In this document: in pieces, positions 34,503-45,715 of the stretch
Position numbering within the stretch: position 1 is the stretch's first letter
Layout of the letters: every line of letters begins with the position of its first letter
Notes under the pieces: generated by a model
Told to the model about the DNA's origin: nothing
Databases searched by the model: none
The model's input: only the letters and a program-made list of their open reading frames with translations
Assembly (NCBI GenBank): GCA_963580285.1
Contig: OY757010.1
Span: 222,165,234-222,229,233 of the forward strand
Source of the DNA: Lucinisca nassula
Taxonomy: Eukaryota; Mollusca; Bivalvia; Lucinida; Lucinidae
Direction of reading: 5' to 3'
Length of the DNA stretch: 64,000 bases
Position numbers and translations under genes: made by a program

Positions 34503-35121
34503 TATACCGCAATCAGGCATTCTAGTAACCTAATAAAGGGGGTCGAAAAACTGCACGCTATTATTGGTAGTGACCTATAATACATTCTAAAGACCTATAA
34601 TATGTCTAGTGACCGTTTATAGACCGGACCTACTTTTCAGGTCCCTAATTAGCAAGTGTAAACAATAGCATGCAGCATTTTGTACACGGGGAAACAACGA
34701 AACTTCAAGTAATAATCTTTACAATATTTATTCAAACAGATGTTCAGAAATTTCAGCTAAGTTCTTACCTTGTCTGGCTTTCCTGGTTTAAATGATCCAT
34801 TGGAATAATTGCGCACTGCTACTGCGGTTGCGTCTCAACCTCAAAAATAAATTCTAAAGCTAAAATAAGCTATTTATTTGCAGCTTTTCATACAGAATGG
34901 AAAGCGCTGAGAAACTTTTATTCGAGTGTCCATGTTGTGTCCAACATCTCTGTGGCGCGGTGACGTCATAAACTTTGCACTACTTGACGTCACGTTATAC
35001 TACGTGTGCGTGCCATGACACTGAATGTCGTTTAACATGCCACACTGTTTGTTGTCTTTTTTTTTTTGCTTAAATTTGCTAAATTATTGCAAAACCCTTT
35101 GGTGTTTTGAATTGCGGTATA
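34503..35121. mobile_element. short DNA element with TATACCGCAAT inverted ends
   Basis: TATACCGCAAT at the left is exactly inverted at the right (ATTGCGGTATA). The interior of about 600 bp has no recognised gene. Confidence 0.6.
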
Positions 35122-35130
35122 AACTAAATA

Positions 35131-35262
35131 CATGATTAGTGTCTTTAATAATAAAATATAATCGGTTCGCCGCGACAATTTTATAGAGGCTCGCTGAAGC
35201 TCGCCCCTATAAAATTGTCTAAGGCTCACCGATTATATTTTATTATTAAAGACACTAACCAT
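35131..35262. mobile_element. palindromic MITE
   Basis: Arms of about 40 bp (TGATTAGTGTCTTTAATAAT and its inverse) enclose a second hairpin around GCTCGCTGAAGCTCGCC. It lies between the neighbouring elements at 34503-35121 and 35266-36387. Confidence 0.75.
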
Positions 35263-35265
35263 GTA

Positions 35266-36387
35266 CAGTATAGCTCCAATATATCGCGGTAGTCAGGGTC
35301 CACAGCCCGAAAAACGCGATGTGGTCGGAGCGCGATATAAGTCGCGGTAGTTTGCCGAGATGCCAATACAAGTCGCGGTGATACCATGGGCCGAAAAACT
35401 ATACAACAACAAAACTATCATTTTATTGTGTTATGATTTCGGGCAAGTGTAAAAAAAATCGTCTACAACCGTCAGTCTTTTTGAGTCCTTAAATACGGTA
35501 AAACTAGACCAGTAAGTAAATCGCAATAATTGCTGCACTATCAATTGAGAGACAAACCATCTGTGTATTTATTACGGTTCAAGTATGACACTATTGTTAA
35601 TCCCTGTCATATAATTGCCACCCTGTGGTGCCTGTCGATAAGGTGTGAAAATATGGTCAAGTTATGTCTCTAATTGGCATTTATTCTCCAGTCATAAAAT
35701 TTAATCCACAATCAATGTGAAAACGATTTAATCGCTCCTCAGACAATTAGCTACATCTAACGGTAGATGTTTGCATATTAAAAACGGACTTTTCTGCGAT
35801 ATCGTGAATGTTTATGTTTTGGCGCCAAATAGCAGACGCTGGGCGGGAAAAGTCAAACGCTGTTGTTGGCTATTGACACGAAGCTTTTGGGGATAATTCG
35901 GGAGCTGTGCAAAGCGCTGGTTTTCTATCCACCTCTATTCACAACCGTTTAGCTGTCAAGAAAATATTTTTTACCGGTTTCAAACATTTTTTTTTTATGA
36001 AAGAGATACACACAATGACATTAAACATGTGTGGGGGTGCTGGAGTCGGATGACGTCATTTACCGATCGCGTGCATGAAAATGGTAGCGGACATCGTTGT
36101 CTGATTGTGCATTGAGTGGATTACTCAGTTATGACAAGTTTGGGGATTAAGATTAATTGTTCGCCAATACCTGTTCTAACTGACGCTAATTGGATTATTT
36201 GGTTATAATGTGTGAACTGACAATTGGCGCCTGGTTTAACCTGGTTTTAAATAAAATTTAACAACTGAAAACTCTTATTTTTTTTAATTATGAATTTTTA
36301 AGGGAAAAAAAAAACGGGATCCACGGCGCGACCGCGATAGATTGGACATCGCGAAATATAGGAACGCGATATATTGGAGCTATACTG
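35266..36387. mobile_element. pogo/Tigger-like non-autonomous element (1122 bp)
   Basis: Ends are CAGTATAGCTCCAATATATC and its exact inverse, flanked by TA on both sides (35264-35265, 36388-36389). CAG-starting inverted repeats with a TA target are typical of the pogo/Tigger branch of Tc1/mariner. No transposase is seen. Interior segments (ACATCTAACGGTAGATG) recur inside the hAT-like element at 11462-13821. Confidence 0.85.
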
Positions 36388-36608
36388 TATTTACTATATT
36401 CAGCAGTACTTCACTCATATTTGTGGTCTTATGGTCAAGGTCATGGGTTGAGATATTTTGTGTTTTAAAGTTTTTTGTTCAAATTTTTAGCAGTTCATAT
36501 TTTCCAAACCACTTGATCGTTTTGGCTTATATTTGGAAATAGATATAGGTCCACAGTTTTATAGAGCAACACCCATCCTTGTCCATAACCTTAAGGTCAA
36601 GGTCACAA

Positions 36609-36880
36609 GCACCCGCCCATGGGGGCTTGGAGAAATAGATTTGGCTTCAGATCTCGCAGAGCTAAAACTGACCAAACTTAAGTACTTGTAAACAGCTTAG
36701 GAGGTTTACGCCTGCCTAGGGATAGTGGTGCGAGTCAGACCGCTCCATAAACCCTAGCGGATCTTTGGGCGGTAGAGCTTGAGATGTCATTTGATCTCCA
36801 TGTCGGGTAAAAGTTCCATAAAATTGGAAGCAACAAATTACCTAGTGTTGACTGATATGTAAAACCTCAATACAAACAAA
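36609..36880 (+). mobile_element. SINE-like element, family S1 (diverged)
   Basis: It starts CACCCGCCCATGGGGGCTTGG and ends in a GTGTTGACTG tail with CAAACAAAAA; many substitutions. Confidence 0.65.
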
Positions 36881-37204
36881 AAATGAGGTCACAAATTAAA
36901 TTTTTTATTTTATAGGTTTATGTTTAAAGTTGCTAACAGCTCATGCTTCCAAAAACCATATGGTGCATTTAGTTTATATTTAGAATTATAGTAGATATTA
37001 ATCTAGTTATATCCCCACCCTGTCCATGACCTTAAGGACTTCTGGTATATTATGTTAACGTTTTACTTGTTTAGTTGTAACAGCTCATGTTTTCCAAACA
37101 ATGCGATGCATTTGTATCATATTAAGATGGATAGGTTTCCAAAGTTTCATTCACCACACTGCCACCACTGTCTATGATTAAAATGTAACAGACTTATACA
37201 CCTA

Positions 37205-37450
37205 ACTTGGTGAGCTGAAACAGACTACTTATGAGAACTGGTAAACCGCTTAGAGGATCTAAGCCTACCCAGGTAAAGTGGTGCGAGTTGGACCGTCCAT
37301 GCTTATAAACCCTGTTGGTTTCATTGGGCGACAGGGCTTGAGATGTCATTTCATCTCAATGTCGGGTAAAAGTCCCACAAATTTGGAAGCAACATCTCCA
37401 AAATGACCTATTTAGTGTTGACGTGGATGTTCTCAAATCAAACAAACAAA
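37205..37450 (+). mobile_element. SINE-like element, family S1 (5' truncated)
   Basis: Starts within the family near GAACTGGTAAACCGCTTAGAGG-type sequence and keeps the CGACAGGGCTTGAGATGTC block and CAAACAAACAAA tail. Confidence 0.7.
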
Positions 37451-37548
37451 CTGGCGAACTATACTGTCTGATGACAGCTCTTGTCTTTATATTTGTATTG
37501 ATCTTGATAAGAAAATATATTGCTGAATGAACATTGTTATTTTTGCAG

Positions 37549-37656
37549 ATATGAAAATACATCTGGAAATGAGGTACAGGAAAAGGAAGTACTCTTGGAT
37601 GAGAATGATGAATTATGGGTAGACTTACGACATCATCACATTGCCATAGTGTCAAC
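37549..37656 (+). CDS. STXBP1: STXBP1-like exon c (domain 3a)
   Basis: Acceptor ATTTTTGCAG, donor AC|GTAAGT. One base completes the split lysine; 35 codons follow, containing [19 protein letters not shown], then two bases of a threonine codon. The match is Munc18-1 about 266-300, a conserved strand-helix segment entering domain 3a. Phases at both ends fit the neighbouring exons. Confidence 0.93.
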
Positions 37657-37766
37657 GTAAGTTGGCTTTCAGTCACTTTGATATCACTATAACAATAATA
37701 AACCACGACAAAAGAACCGCTTTGGAATGGTCAGTAAAAAGAATTTCACTGGTGGCTTAAACAGAG

Positions 37767-38121
37767 GATCTTACACGAGTGCTCATGTATTATTGAATTT
37801 ATTAAACGAGTTGAGGAAAAGGGATAAAATGCGAGGCTTTGCCGAGCATTTTATCCCTTTTTCTCAACGAGTTTAATAAATTCAATAATACATGAGCACG
37901 AATGCAAGATTCTATTTATCATATGACATTTAAAACGCATTTTATTCTTGATTGTTTACAAAATGTCAAAATTCCGCCATTAGTAAACGCGACGTCGTTA
38001 AGGAGGTCGTGCATGTAACGTTACTGGACATATCTACCTAATTTGCATATTTAATCCACTAGTGGATTATAGAAAATATTTCATGGCGTTATTACACTCT
38101 CAGACGCGACGTCATATGATA
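37767..38121 (-). mobile_element. fold-back element, family C
   Basis: Inverted orientation relative to 28993-29357, about 95% alike by eye, with the 60-bp arms centred on GCGAGGCTTTGCCGAGC. It lies about 110 bp after exon c. Confidence 0.85.
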
Positions 38122-38139
38122 AATCAATTTTACGTGGCC

Positions 38140-38370
38140 ACAATCCTCACCCTTAATTCTGTTGTGGGTTAGACATAATTTTGTTCAGTCCGCATGAAGG
38201 CTTTCTAACTCACCAGTGCTACATCTCTAAGAACATAAAAATCAAACAACTACAAAGATGAAACAACGATGAGGACTGAACAGCATGAAATAACTGAAAT
38301 GCTGGAGCAAAAAAAGAACAAACACCAAAACAACAGTTAGACTCCAGTGGGCCCTACCAGAGACAACTGC
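38140..38370 (-). repeat. dispersed repeat shared with 21980-22488
   Basis: Inverse match to part of the insertion at 21980, including TTTGTTCAGTCCGCATGAAGG-type sequence and CACAATCCTCACCC. Unclassified. Confidence 0.6.
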
Positions 38371-38628
38371 TGTCTTTTGTCTGTATAAAATATTGACAGT
38401 TATGTTTTGTTACTCCTTAGAATCACATTCATTCTTGGGGCAATTCTAATGATTACACACAACAAACCTTTTCAAGAGTTATGTTAAACATGAACACACA
38501 GTCACTACACCCCCGACCCCCTTCAACCAACCATAAAAGAAATTATTTCAAAATGTTTCCTGTACTTTGAAGAATTTCCCAGGGATTCAAAAGCGAGTTT
38601 GAATCAGCCATGGTAATTGAACCATCAT

Positions 38629-38887
38629 CACGAAAACATGCCTATATAATTTTGACCCCCTTGAACCCCACTTTTATATAGTAAAACTGGGGTTAGCAGG
38701 GGTAAACCTTATTTTTCTTATTTCTGCTCTAAAATATAGATTGTGGGTACTCGATGAGGCGGTTCCAGCGAGTACCCGCAATCTATATTTTGAGCAGAAA
38801 TAGGAAAAATATCACAATTTTTGTCTAAAATTTTCGTTTTTTAGGTGGTAAAAATTACAATGTATTTGAATAGGCGTGTTTTCGTAA
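38629..38887. mobile_element. MITE family F
   Basis: Inverted ends ACGAAAACATGCCTATAT and AATAGGCGTGTTTTCGT. The central palindrome runs from ATATAGATTGTGGGTACTCG through ATGAGGCGG to its inverse. Confidence 0.75.
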
Positions 38888-38939
38888 TGTAATCTGGTGG
38901 TGTTTGAATTATTGAGGTTTATTGTTTGTTTGTATTACC

Positions 38940-39090
38940 CTTTAACCCAGCCGCAATAGCTGATTCAGATGAATATCTGACTTGTGATCGAGAGTACCAG
39001 TGTACTGATTAAGTGTCAAGAAAAACTGACTCAACATGACCTAAATAGTGTTGCGTATGTTATTAAACACAAAAAGAAACAATAAGAAAA
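38940..39090 (+). mobile_element. decayed tRNA-derived SINE
   Basis: TAGCTGATTCAGATGAATATCTGACT resembles, with gaps, the 33802-34110 head, and a GTGTTGCGTATGTTATTAAAC tail follows. Internal deletion and many changes. Confidence 0.45.
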
Positions 39091-39370
39091 CACTGTAGTC
39101 TCAGTTTTTTGATCCAGAAGAAGTCTGTTGTCTGTACGAGGATTGCTCTTGAAACATTTGAACTTTCATTTCCATTCCTGAGTATTAGACGATGTAAAAG
39201 GAGTTGATGTTGCTAGAAATAACATCAGATTTTGTGATGCCTGCTTTAAGAATAGCTTGATGTGGGGATCGCATTTTCCTTCGGTTTGTTCATTGTGATT
39301 TTCCTATGACCCAGCAAAACCTAACATTACACTATCATGTTACTTAGAATTACTCTCTGCTATATTGTAG

Positions 39371-39578
39371 ACAAGTAACCAAACAGCTGAAACAGTTTGC
39401 TGAGGCCAAGAGAATGAGAACTGATGGTAAAACCAACCTCCGAGATCTGTCACAGCTGGTTAAACAGATGCCACAGTATCAGAAAGAACTGAGTAAATAT
39501 GCAACACACCTACACCTGGCTGAAGACTGCATGAAAGTTTACCAGAAACATGTTGATAAGCTCTGTAAGGTGGAGCAG
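39371..39578 (+). CDS. STXBP1: STXBP1-like exon d (domain 3a helical hairpin)
   Basis: Acceptor TATATTGTAG, donor CAG|GTATGT; 69 full codons. It encodes the domain 3a helical hairpin that templates SNARE assembly. Residues known to matter in mammals are present at the matching places: Asp326 (RDLSQ), Pro335 and Tyr337 (QMPQYQ), Leu341 and Leu348 (THLHL). An active SNARE-templating surface is therefore expected. The numbering is by remembered alignment, not by computed structure. Confidence 0.95.
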
Positions 39579-39849
39579 GTATGTAACTCAGAGCAGGTGT
39601 GCAGTCAAATGCACATAACACATAGGTGAAGATTCTTTTAAACGTTTGTACCTAGAGCTTTTGAAAATGACAAGAAGTGTAGATTCTGATCAGATGGTAC
39701 AAAATTTGGCATCTGGTTTTACTCTATACTGTTAGCAATTGTTGGTTCATGAACACCATAGTAACTCCCACTTTATGTAGAGAAAACTGAGATTTACAAG
39801 AGCATACATATTTTTTGCTCAAAACAAAGATTATATGTACTCGTTAGAA

Positions 39850-40690
39850 TCAGTTCTAATGAAACCAATATCTGTGTTTGTTAGAACCAGTTCTAATGAG
39901 CACCACTATCTGTGTTTGTGGGAACCACCACTATCTTTGTTGTTAGAACCAGGTCTAATGAGCACCACTATCTGTGTTGTTAGGACAAGTTCTAATGAGC
40001 ACCACTCTCTGTTTGTGAGAACCACCACTATGTGTGTTGTCAGGACAAGTTCTAATGAGCACCATATCTGTGTTGTTAGGACAAGTTCTAATGAGTACCA
40101 ATATCTGTAGTGTTAGGACAAGTTCTAATGAGCACCACTTTCTGTGTTGTTAGGACAAGTTCTAATGAGAACCATATCTGTGTTGTTAGAACCAGTTCTA
40201 ATGAGCACCACTATCTGTGTTGTTAGAACCAGTTCTAATGAGCACCACTATCTGTGTTGTTAGGACAAGTTCTAACGAGCACCACTATCTGTGTTGTTAG
40301 GACAAGTTCTAATGAGCACCATATCTGTGTTGTTAGGACAAGTTCTAATGAGCACCACTATCTGTGTTGTTAGAACCAGTTCTTATGAGCACCACTATCT
40401 GTTGCTAGAACCAGTTCTAATGAGCACCACTTTTTGTGTTGTTAGGACAAGTTCTAATGAGCACCACTATCTGTGTTGTTAGGACAAGTTCTAATGAGCA
40501 CCACTATCTGTGTTGTTAGGACAAGTTCTAATAAGCACCACTATCTGTGTTGTTAGAACCAGTTCTAATGAGTACCACTATCTGTATTGCTAGAACCAGT
40601 TCTAATGAGCACCAATATCTGTATTGTTAGGACAAGTTCTAATGAGCACCACTATCTGTATTGTTAGAACCCGTTCTAATGAGCACCACT
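39850..40690 (+). repeat. about 37-bp minisatellite (near 22 copies)
   Basis: Units read GTTAGGACAAGTTCTAATGA then GCACCACTATCTGTGTT. Each centre is a short palindrome (TTAGAACCAGTTCTAA in many units). The sequence just before it (TTTTTGCTCAAAAC, TGTACTCGTTAGAATC) matches family F, so the array seems to have grown from a family F palindrome centre. Confidence 0.95.
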
Positions 40691-40725
40691 AGAAGTGAAC
40701 CAAAAACAGGACCCAAAGAGAACAG

Positions 40726-42960
40726 AATCAGAATCAGAATCAGAATCAGAATTGTTACTGGTGACACATCAAAAGACATTCATACACCAGGACCTGTGAT
40801 GTGGGAAGTTAGACCCTAGCTCTAACCAAAGAGGTAAATTTAGCTACACAATCATCAGCCCCTTCAGCTGTCGAAATAATCGAATCGGGAAGGGCATTCC
40901 AATCTTTAATGGTTCTGGGGAAGAACGACTCTTTATAAATGTCAGTTCTTGCAGTAAGGGTCTGAAACGCCAATGAATGGTGATTTCTACAGTGTCTAGC
41001 TGGGGGAACAAGGTCATCTGTTGGAATGCTGGCAGCACCCTTTAGACCTTTGTATAATAGGATTAGCCTACTGTCTTTTCTCCTTTTCTTGAGAGACTCC
41101 CATTTTAATTTTCCAAGTATTCCAGTCATGCTCCCAGTTTCAAAGCAGTAATTGCCTGTTACAAATCTAGCAGCTCTATTCTGAACTTTCTCAATTTCAT
41201 CGTTAAGGACCACTCCACTGGGGTCCCAGATACAACTACCATATTCCAAGATTGGGCGAACAAGACCTTTATATGCTGCCTCTTTAACATCCTGGAAGCA
41301 CTGATGAAGATTTCGCCTCAGGAAACCAAGCGTTCTATTTGCCTTAGTACACATGTTGCTAATATGAGTATTCCATCTCAAGTTGTGTGAGATTGTCACT
41401 CCAAGGTATTTAATGGAGTCCACATTCTCGAGGACCGTTCCCTCTAAGGTGTAAGAAGCCTCAACTTTATTAGATCTCTTCCTAGTTATCTGCATAATGT
41501 TGCATTTAACTGGCTGAAATCTCATGCCCCATTTTCGGGCCCAACATCCTAATCTATCTATGTCAGCCTGAAGTTTCAATGAGTTATCTGTATCTCTAAT
41601 TTCCCGGTAACAAACACAATCATCTGTGAACAGTCTTATTTCTGAGTCAATGTCAGTGGAAATATCATTGATGTACAGGGAGAACAAAAGTGGACCAAGA
41701 ACGGTCCCTTGCGGGACTCCAGACAAAACTGGAGCCCACTCCGAAGATTCACCATTAACAACAACCCGCTGTTTTCTGTAGCAAAGGAAGGAATCTATCC
41801 ATTTGAGGGTCTTTCCTCCAATTCCATAACCAAATAACTTAGATTTAAGTAGTTCATGAGGAGGGGTGTCAAAAGCCTTCTCGAAGTCCAGAATAAATGT
41901 GTCCACCTGTCCCCCTTTGTCCAAGATTTTTGCCCAGTCATTAATAACTGTGCTTAGCTGAGTTTCACAACTGTGCCTTTTCCTAAATGCATGTTGTCTG
42001 TCTGACAAAAGTTTATGTTCGTCCAAGTGGGCCATGATGTTTGAGCAGACTATATGTTCCAGCAATTTACACAGAACACAAGTCAGAGACACAGGGCGAT
42101 AATTACGGCAAGAGCCCTATCTCCTTTCTTGAAGAGTGGACATGGGTTTGCTAAGAGCCATTCTTTGGGGATTTCACCCGTATCAAGAGACTGTTGAAAC
42201 AAGTGTGCAAAAACTGGACCCAACTCATTTGCTAGTTCCTTCAGGACTCTAGGATGAAGCTCATCAGGTCCTAATGCCTTACTGGGGTTTAAGCCTTGAA
42301 GTAACTTGATTACGCCTGCAGCTGTCACAACAATATTATTCATGAATGGGGCCGATCTTCCAGTCAATGGAACCTCCGTGAACCCAGTTTTATTAAACGC
42401 ATCATTGAATTGACCAACTAGTTCCTCTGCCCTTTCAGAGTCTGATTCAGCAACCCCGTTCCCTCCTCTTTTATTAAGGGGCGGGATACCTTGCCTGTCT
42501 TTCTTCTGGCTATTGATATATCTGTAGAAGTCTCTGGGATTTGCCTTTACATCACCTACCAAGTTATTCACATACAAATCATGCTGATTTTTTATATCAG
42601 TCTTGATTTCACGTCTCAAGTTTTCAAATTTTGTCCGGAGTTTACCACTTCCTGTCTTTTTTTGCCTTTGCATGAATCTTATTCCTTCTGCAAATTTTTC
42701 TCCTTATCTCTGGAGTGATCCAGGGAAAGATACAGACCTACTAGTTTTTGAGGGGATATGATTTTCAGCCGAAGTCTGAATGAAAGAAGTTATCAAATCA
42801 AAATTCTCTTGTACAGACCGAGCATCTGAATGACCATTAAAGTATTTCTCCTTTGCAAAGCTGAGTGCATCCTTCCTCATAGTTTTATAGTCACCTTTCT
42901 GATATGAGTATACCTTCCTCCGAGGTTTCTTTATTGGTGGGATGTGAATTTTTAAAGAAC
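40726..42960 (-). pseudogene. LINE (jockey/CR1-like) reverse transcriptase, 5' truncated
   Basis: On the minus strand: linker region with KKPRRKVYSYQKGDY (42704-42960), fingers with GPDELHPRVLKELA and PCPLFKKGD (42083-42673), then palm and thumb (40809-42092) with GVPQGTVLGPLLFSLYIND, the catalytic block, QADIDRLGCWARKWGM and VSIKYLGV-type sequence. The catalytic FADD-like box is FTDD, which keeps both Asp. Three frame breaks are visible, near 42700, in an A run near 42660, and near 42085-42100. The endonuclease is missing. The 3' tail is a six-base repeat (GATTCT)n at 40726-40752. It lies in intron 4 against the gene. Confidence 0.93.
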
Positions 42961-43312
42961 TGGGCTCAGAGTTAACAAAACAACTGGGCCCAGTGTGAAC
43001 ATTAAATAAGTCAATACATGAGAAAAACGTTGTTGACAATCTCTGATTCATGTTCCTTAAATGTGTGTTTACAGCCAACCAACAGAGCTAGCACAATAAC
43101 ATAGCATGAAACTACTTCAAGTTTGTGAACAGCAAACACTCTGCCAAGACATGCGTGATACCTTGCTGCTTGCCTATGGGGATGCAGGTGTTGACAGACT
43201 TAATAGTGAAGTTTTGAACAAAATGTCAGTGACAAAAATAATGATACCTTGTCATGATACTGTTGTTTTTGCAAATATTTCTGCTCAGAAATGTGAAGTG
43301 CTTATTTACCAA

Positions 43313-43530
43313 TTAAGAAGCGGAAACCCCCAAACAGGTACCCTGGCAAACAGTGCATGCCCAGATCAGACCCCGCAGAACGTGTCGTCTGATCAGGGCC
43401 TCCACTGTTTGCTAAAAGTTCAGTCATTTTCCAAATAAATTTTAATGAAAAAACAACCTGACACCCCTAAATTTACAAATGAACTCTTGCTATATATAAG
43501 AAGGAAGATTCCATTTGGTACAAAAAGGTA
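43313..43530 (-). mobile_element. MITE family B
   Basis: Minus-strand copy with TACCCTGGCAAACAGTGC, a partly decayed palindrome, CAACCTGACACCCCTAAAT and TTTGGTACAAAAAGG. Confidence 0.75.
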
Positions 43531-43633
43531 AAAACTTCCTGATGATTTCTAAAAACCTTATTCTCATGACTTGGCTCAAATAGACCCTGAAAACCGTTTT
43601 ACTTCTGTGATTGTTATACAAATGTGTGATATA

Positions 43634-43972
43634 CAGTAGAACTTCGATGGCTCGAACACTGATGGCTCGTTTACCATGGATATGTCGAACCCATTCTTGG
43701 GCCCCTAGCGAAATCCTCTACATAAGAAATAGTGGGGGGATGATTAAGGAGATTTTAGCTTGCAAATGTATGCTGTGTGTACTCATTAGAATCGCCTCGA
43801 TGAGGCGATTCTAATGAGTACACACAGCATACATTTTCATCATAGAACACCGAAAAGATGTCTAAAAGTATCTCGTTATGCCTCCTGGCAGTCACCTCAG
43901 TGGCTGGAACTACCCCTGTCTCGAACAGATTTTCGAGGTCCCAATGGTGTTCGAGCCATTGAAGTTCGACTG
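43634..43972. mobile_element. pogo-like MITE, family E
   Basis: Ends CAGTAGAACTTCGATGGC and inverse (GCCATTGAAGTTCGACTG), flanked by TA. The centre is a long palindrome from GCAAATGTATGCTGTGTG through GCCTCGATGAGGC. Confidence 0.85.
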
Positions 43973-44004
43973 TAACTGGCATGTTTTGTTTAACTGTATT
44001 TCAG

Positions 44005-44143
44005 GATTTAGCAATGGGTAGCGATGCTGAAGGTGAGAAGATAAAAGACCACATGAGAAACATCGTTCCTATCTTACTGGATCAGAACATCACAGCCTAC
44101 GATAAGATCAGAATCATACTGCTTTACATCATTCATAAAGGAG
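44005..44143 (+). CDS. STXBP1: STXBP1-like exon e (domain 3b)
   Basis: Acceptor TGTATTTCAG, donor GGAG|GTATGT. It reads [18 protein letters not shown], then NIVPILLD and [11 protein letters not shown], and ends after one base of a glycine codon. It matches Munc18-1 about 371-417. The 10.3-kb intron that follows holds a possible 9-nt microexon (47161-47169). Confidence 0.94.
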
Positions 44144-44286
44144 GTATGTGATTGGCTGAATAGAAAAAACTTTTCTCTTTTTGTACCATTATTTGTTGTG
44201 CATAAATTTTCAAGGACCATGATAATGTAGGGAGAATACATACACCTGGCTTACTGTAAAATTCCTAAAAATTGTGCACGCGGGAT

Positions 44287-44355
44287 GGCAAACAGTGTAG
44301 ACCCTGATCAGACTGCTCCTTCAGGAGCAGTCTGATCTGGGTCTGCACTATTTGC
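44287..44355. repeat. central palindrome of MITE family J
   Basis: GCAAACAGTGTAGACCCTGA, then tip CTGCTCCTTCAGGAGCAG, then the inverse arm. The surrounding repeat recurs near 54905-55300, where a family D MITE is inserted in it. Confidence 0.8.
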
Positions 44356-44869
44356 TTAGCCAAGTCTGTCCCAGTACTTTGGATCATTTCAGTAATGTTC
44401 TTGCAAGAAAGACTAATTTTGGGTATTCCCACTTTGATTTACTGTAAACCAAAACACGCCAAAAATGGGCCCTACCCTTAAATGAAAGAATCTGATCCTA
44501 ATGTGCCAAGTCTTTCTTTTTGGAGTAGTGTTCTATAGATAAAGGAGACAGTATTTTTTTATAGGAGTTACCTCCCACTGAAGGTGTATCCATTTCTCTT
44601 TAAGTAATTGAATATGTTGAATTTGTAGTATACAGAACATATTAAAGACACTGATTTTGTTGGCCAAAAGAATGTTAATGTAGTTTTTTGCATTTGAAAG
44701 CTACTCATTTTTGTTGTTCGTGTTTTATTAAGCATGGTGCAATATATGGGTTTTTCCATCTGTTCATTCAACTGTTTGTCTCTTTTATCAATCCATCAAG
44801 ATTTGCGTCAACCCCAATGTTAACCCAAATGTTAAAGTCCAATTCTGAAGACCTGCAATCATAGGCATG

Positions 44870-45216
44870 GAGCTTGATAGCTGAGTGGTTAGTGCACTTG
44901 CCTCTGGTGCTAGAGGTCCCGGGTTTGATCCTCAGCAGCGGTGTGAAGATTTCGGCATCCGAACACGATCCACTGCCATCATCTGCAGGTATGAATGTCA
45001 TAAAGCGCACCGTCCTTTGGAACGGGACGTTAACTGGAGGCCCCCTGTGCAGGGAGAACCAACCCCTGTGCAGGTTAAAGAACCCTACCGTAATTACATG
45101 ATTACTGTGTAGGCTTTCATCCTACAACACTGGAGTGTATGTAATATACACCGTCAGTGTCCCCTACTGGGGTTAAGGCGAAACCGGAAGAAAGAAAGAA
45201 AGAAAGAAAGAAAAAG
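44870..45216 (+). mobile_element. tRNA-derived SINE with AAAG tail
   Basis: The head has A box TAGCTGAGTGGTTAGTGC and B box GGGTTTGATCC; the body is unrelated to the other SINEs here; the tail is (GAAA)n. Pol III internal promoter expected. Confidence 0.85.
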
Positions 45217-45317
45217 AAAGTGTGACATAGCCTTCGGCTGAATTCTGTGTTTGAGGAAATATATCAGTATGTTTACCATATTGTATGATAAAAGTTTTCC
45301 TGTCACTTAAACTATTG

Positions 45318-45557
45318 CTTAAGAGGAATGGGAACACCTTCTGGGGAGGCAACTCCTGCAAAACTATTTTTTGTCTCCCATGCCAATAGGGGTCAACTCC
45401 TAAAGGAAAGAATTTGCTCCTGACGAGCAAATTCTTTCCTTTAGGAGTACACCCCTTTTTCAGCAAGACAGAGTTTATAGAAAAGTGAACAGGAAGTCCC
45501 AAAAGTTGTCTCCCTTTGAAAAAATGGCAAATCTGCCAGATATATCCATTCCCCTTA
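45318..45557. mobile_element. MITE family G
   Basis: Inverted ends CTTAAGAGGAATGGGAACA and ATATCCATTCCCCTTAA. The centre is a palindrome CTAAAGGAAAGAATTTGCTC with its inverse around CTGACG. Confidence 0.8.
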
Positions 45558-45715
45558 ACTCATTAGCTTTGAACAAGAAGACTCAGTTTGTGTGAATAGT
45601 TGTTGTTTGATTTTGTTTGTTAAGTTCAGCTGAAGCAATTTGATGCATTTCTGTTGACATTGATTGATATGTGGTCGTTTACAATTAACCTGACTGACTG
45701 ACGGTTGTTTTTAAG

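Larger units (their letters stand above)
34130..37473 (+). mobile_element. remnant of a minisatellite element, heavily interrupted
   Basis: Diverged copies (CCATTTGATGGATTTGG, CATATTTGGTATGCTGATAGG) lie at 34130-34502, 36391-36608 and 36881-37204. The 3' end GGCGAACTATACTGTCTGATG with hairpin CTGTCTGATGACAG and CTCTTG is at 37447-37473. Two DNA elements, a palindrome and two S1 copies sit inside. The 5' end was not located. Confidence 0.4.

Noticed and set aside
39850..40690. CRISPR-like regular spacing
   Set aside because: Units are repeated throughout with no unique spacers, and the setting is an animal intron.
43106..43438. 110-codon open frame
   Set aside because: Its second half is family B MITE sequence; the first half matches no protein I know and has no splice signals in phase with the gene.
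44005..44143. His in KIKDHMR read as loss of the functional Pro335 of Munc18
   Set aside because: Counting from the N-terminus puts Pro335 in exon d (QMPQYQ), where it is conserved; the His is at another site.
44870..44945. Functional tRNA gene
   Set aside because: Same reasons: SINE body and a GAAA tail follow.
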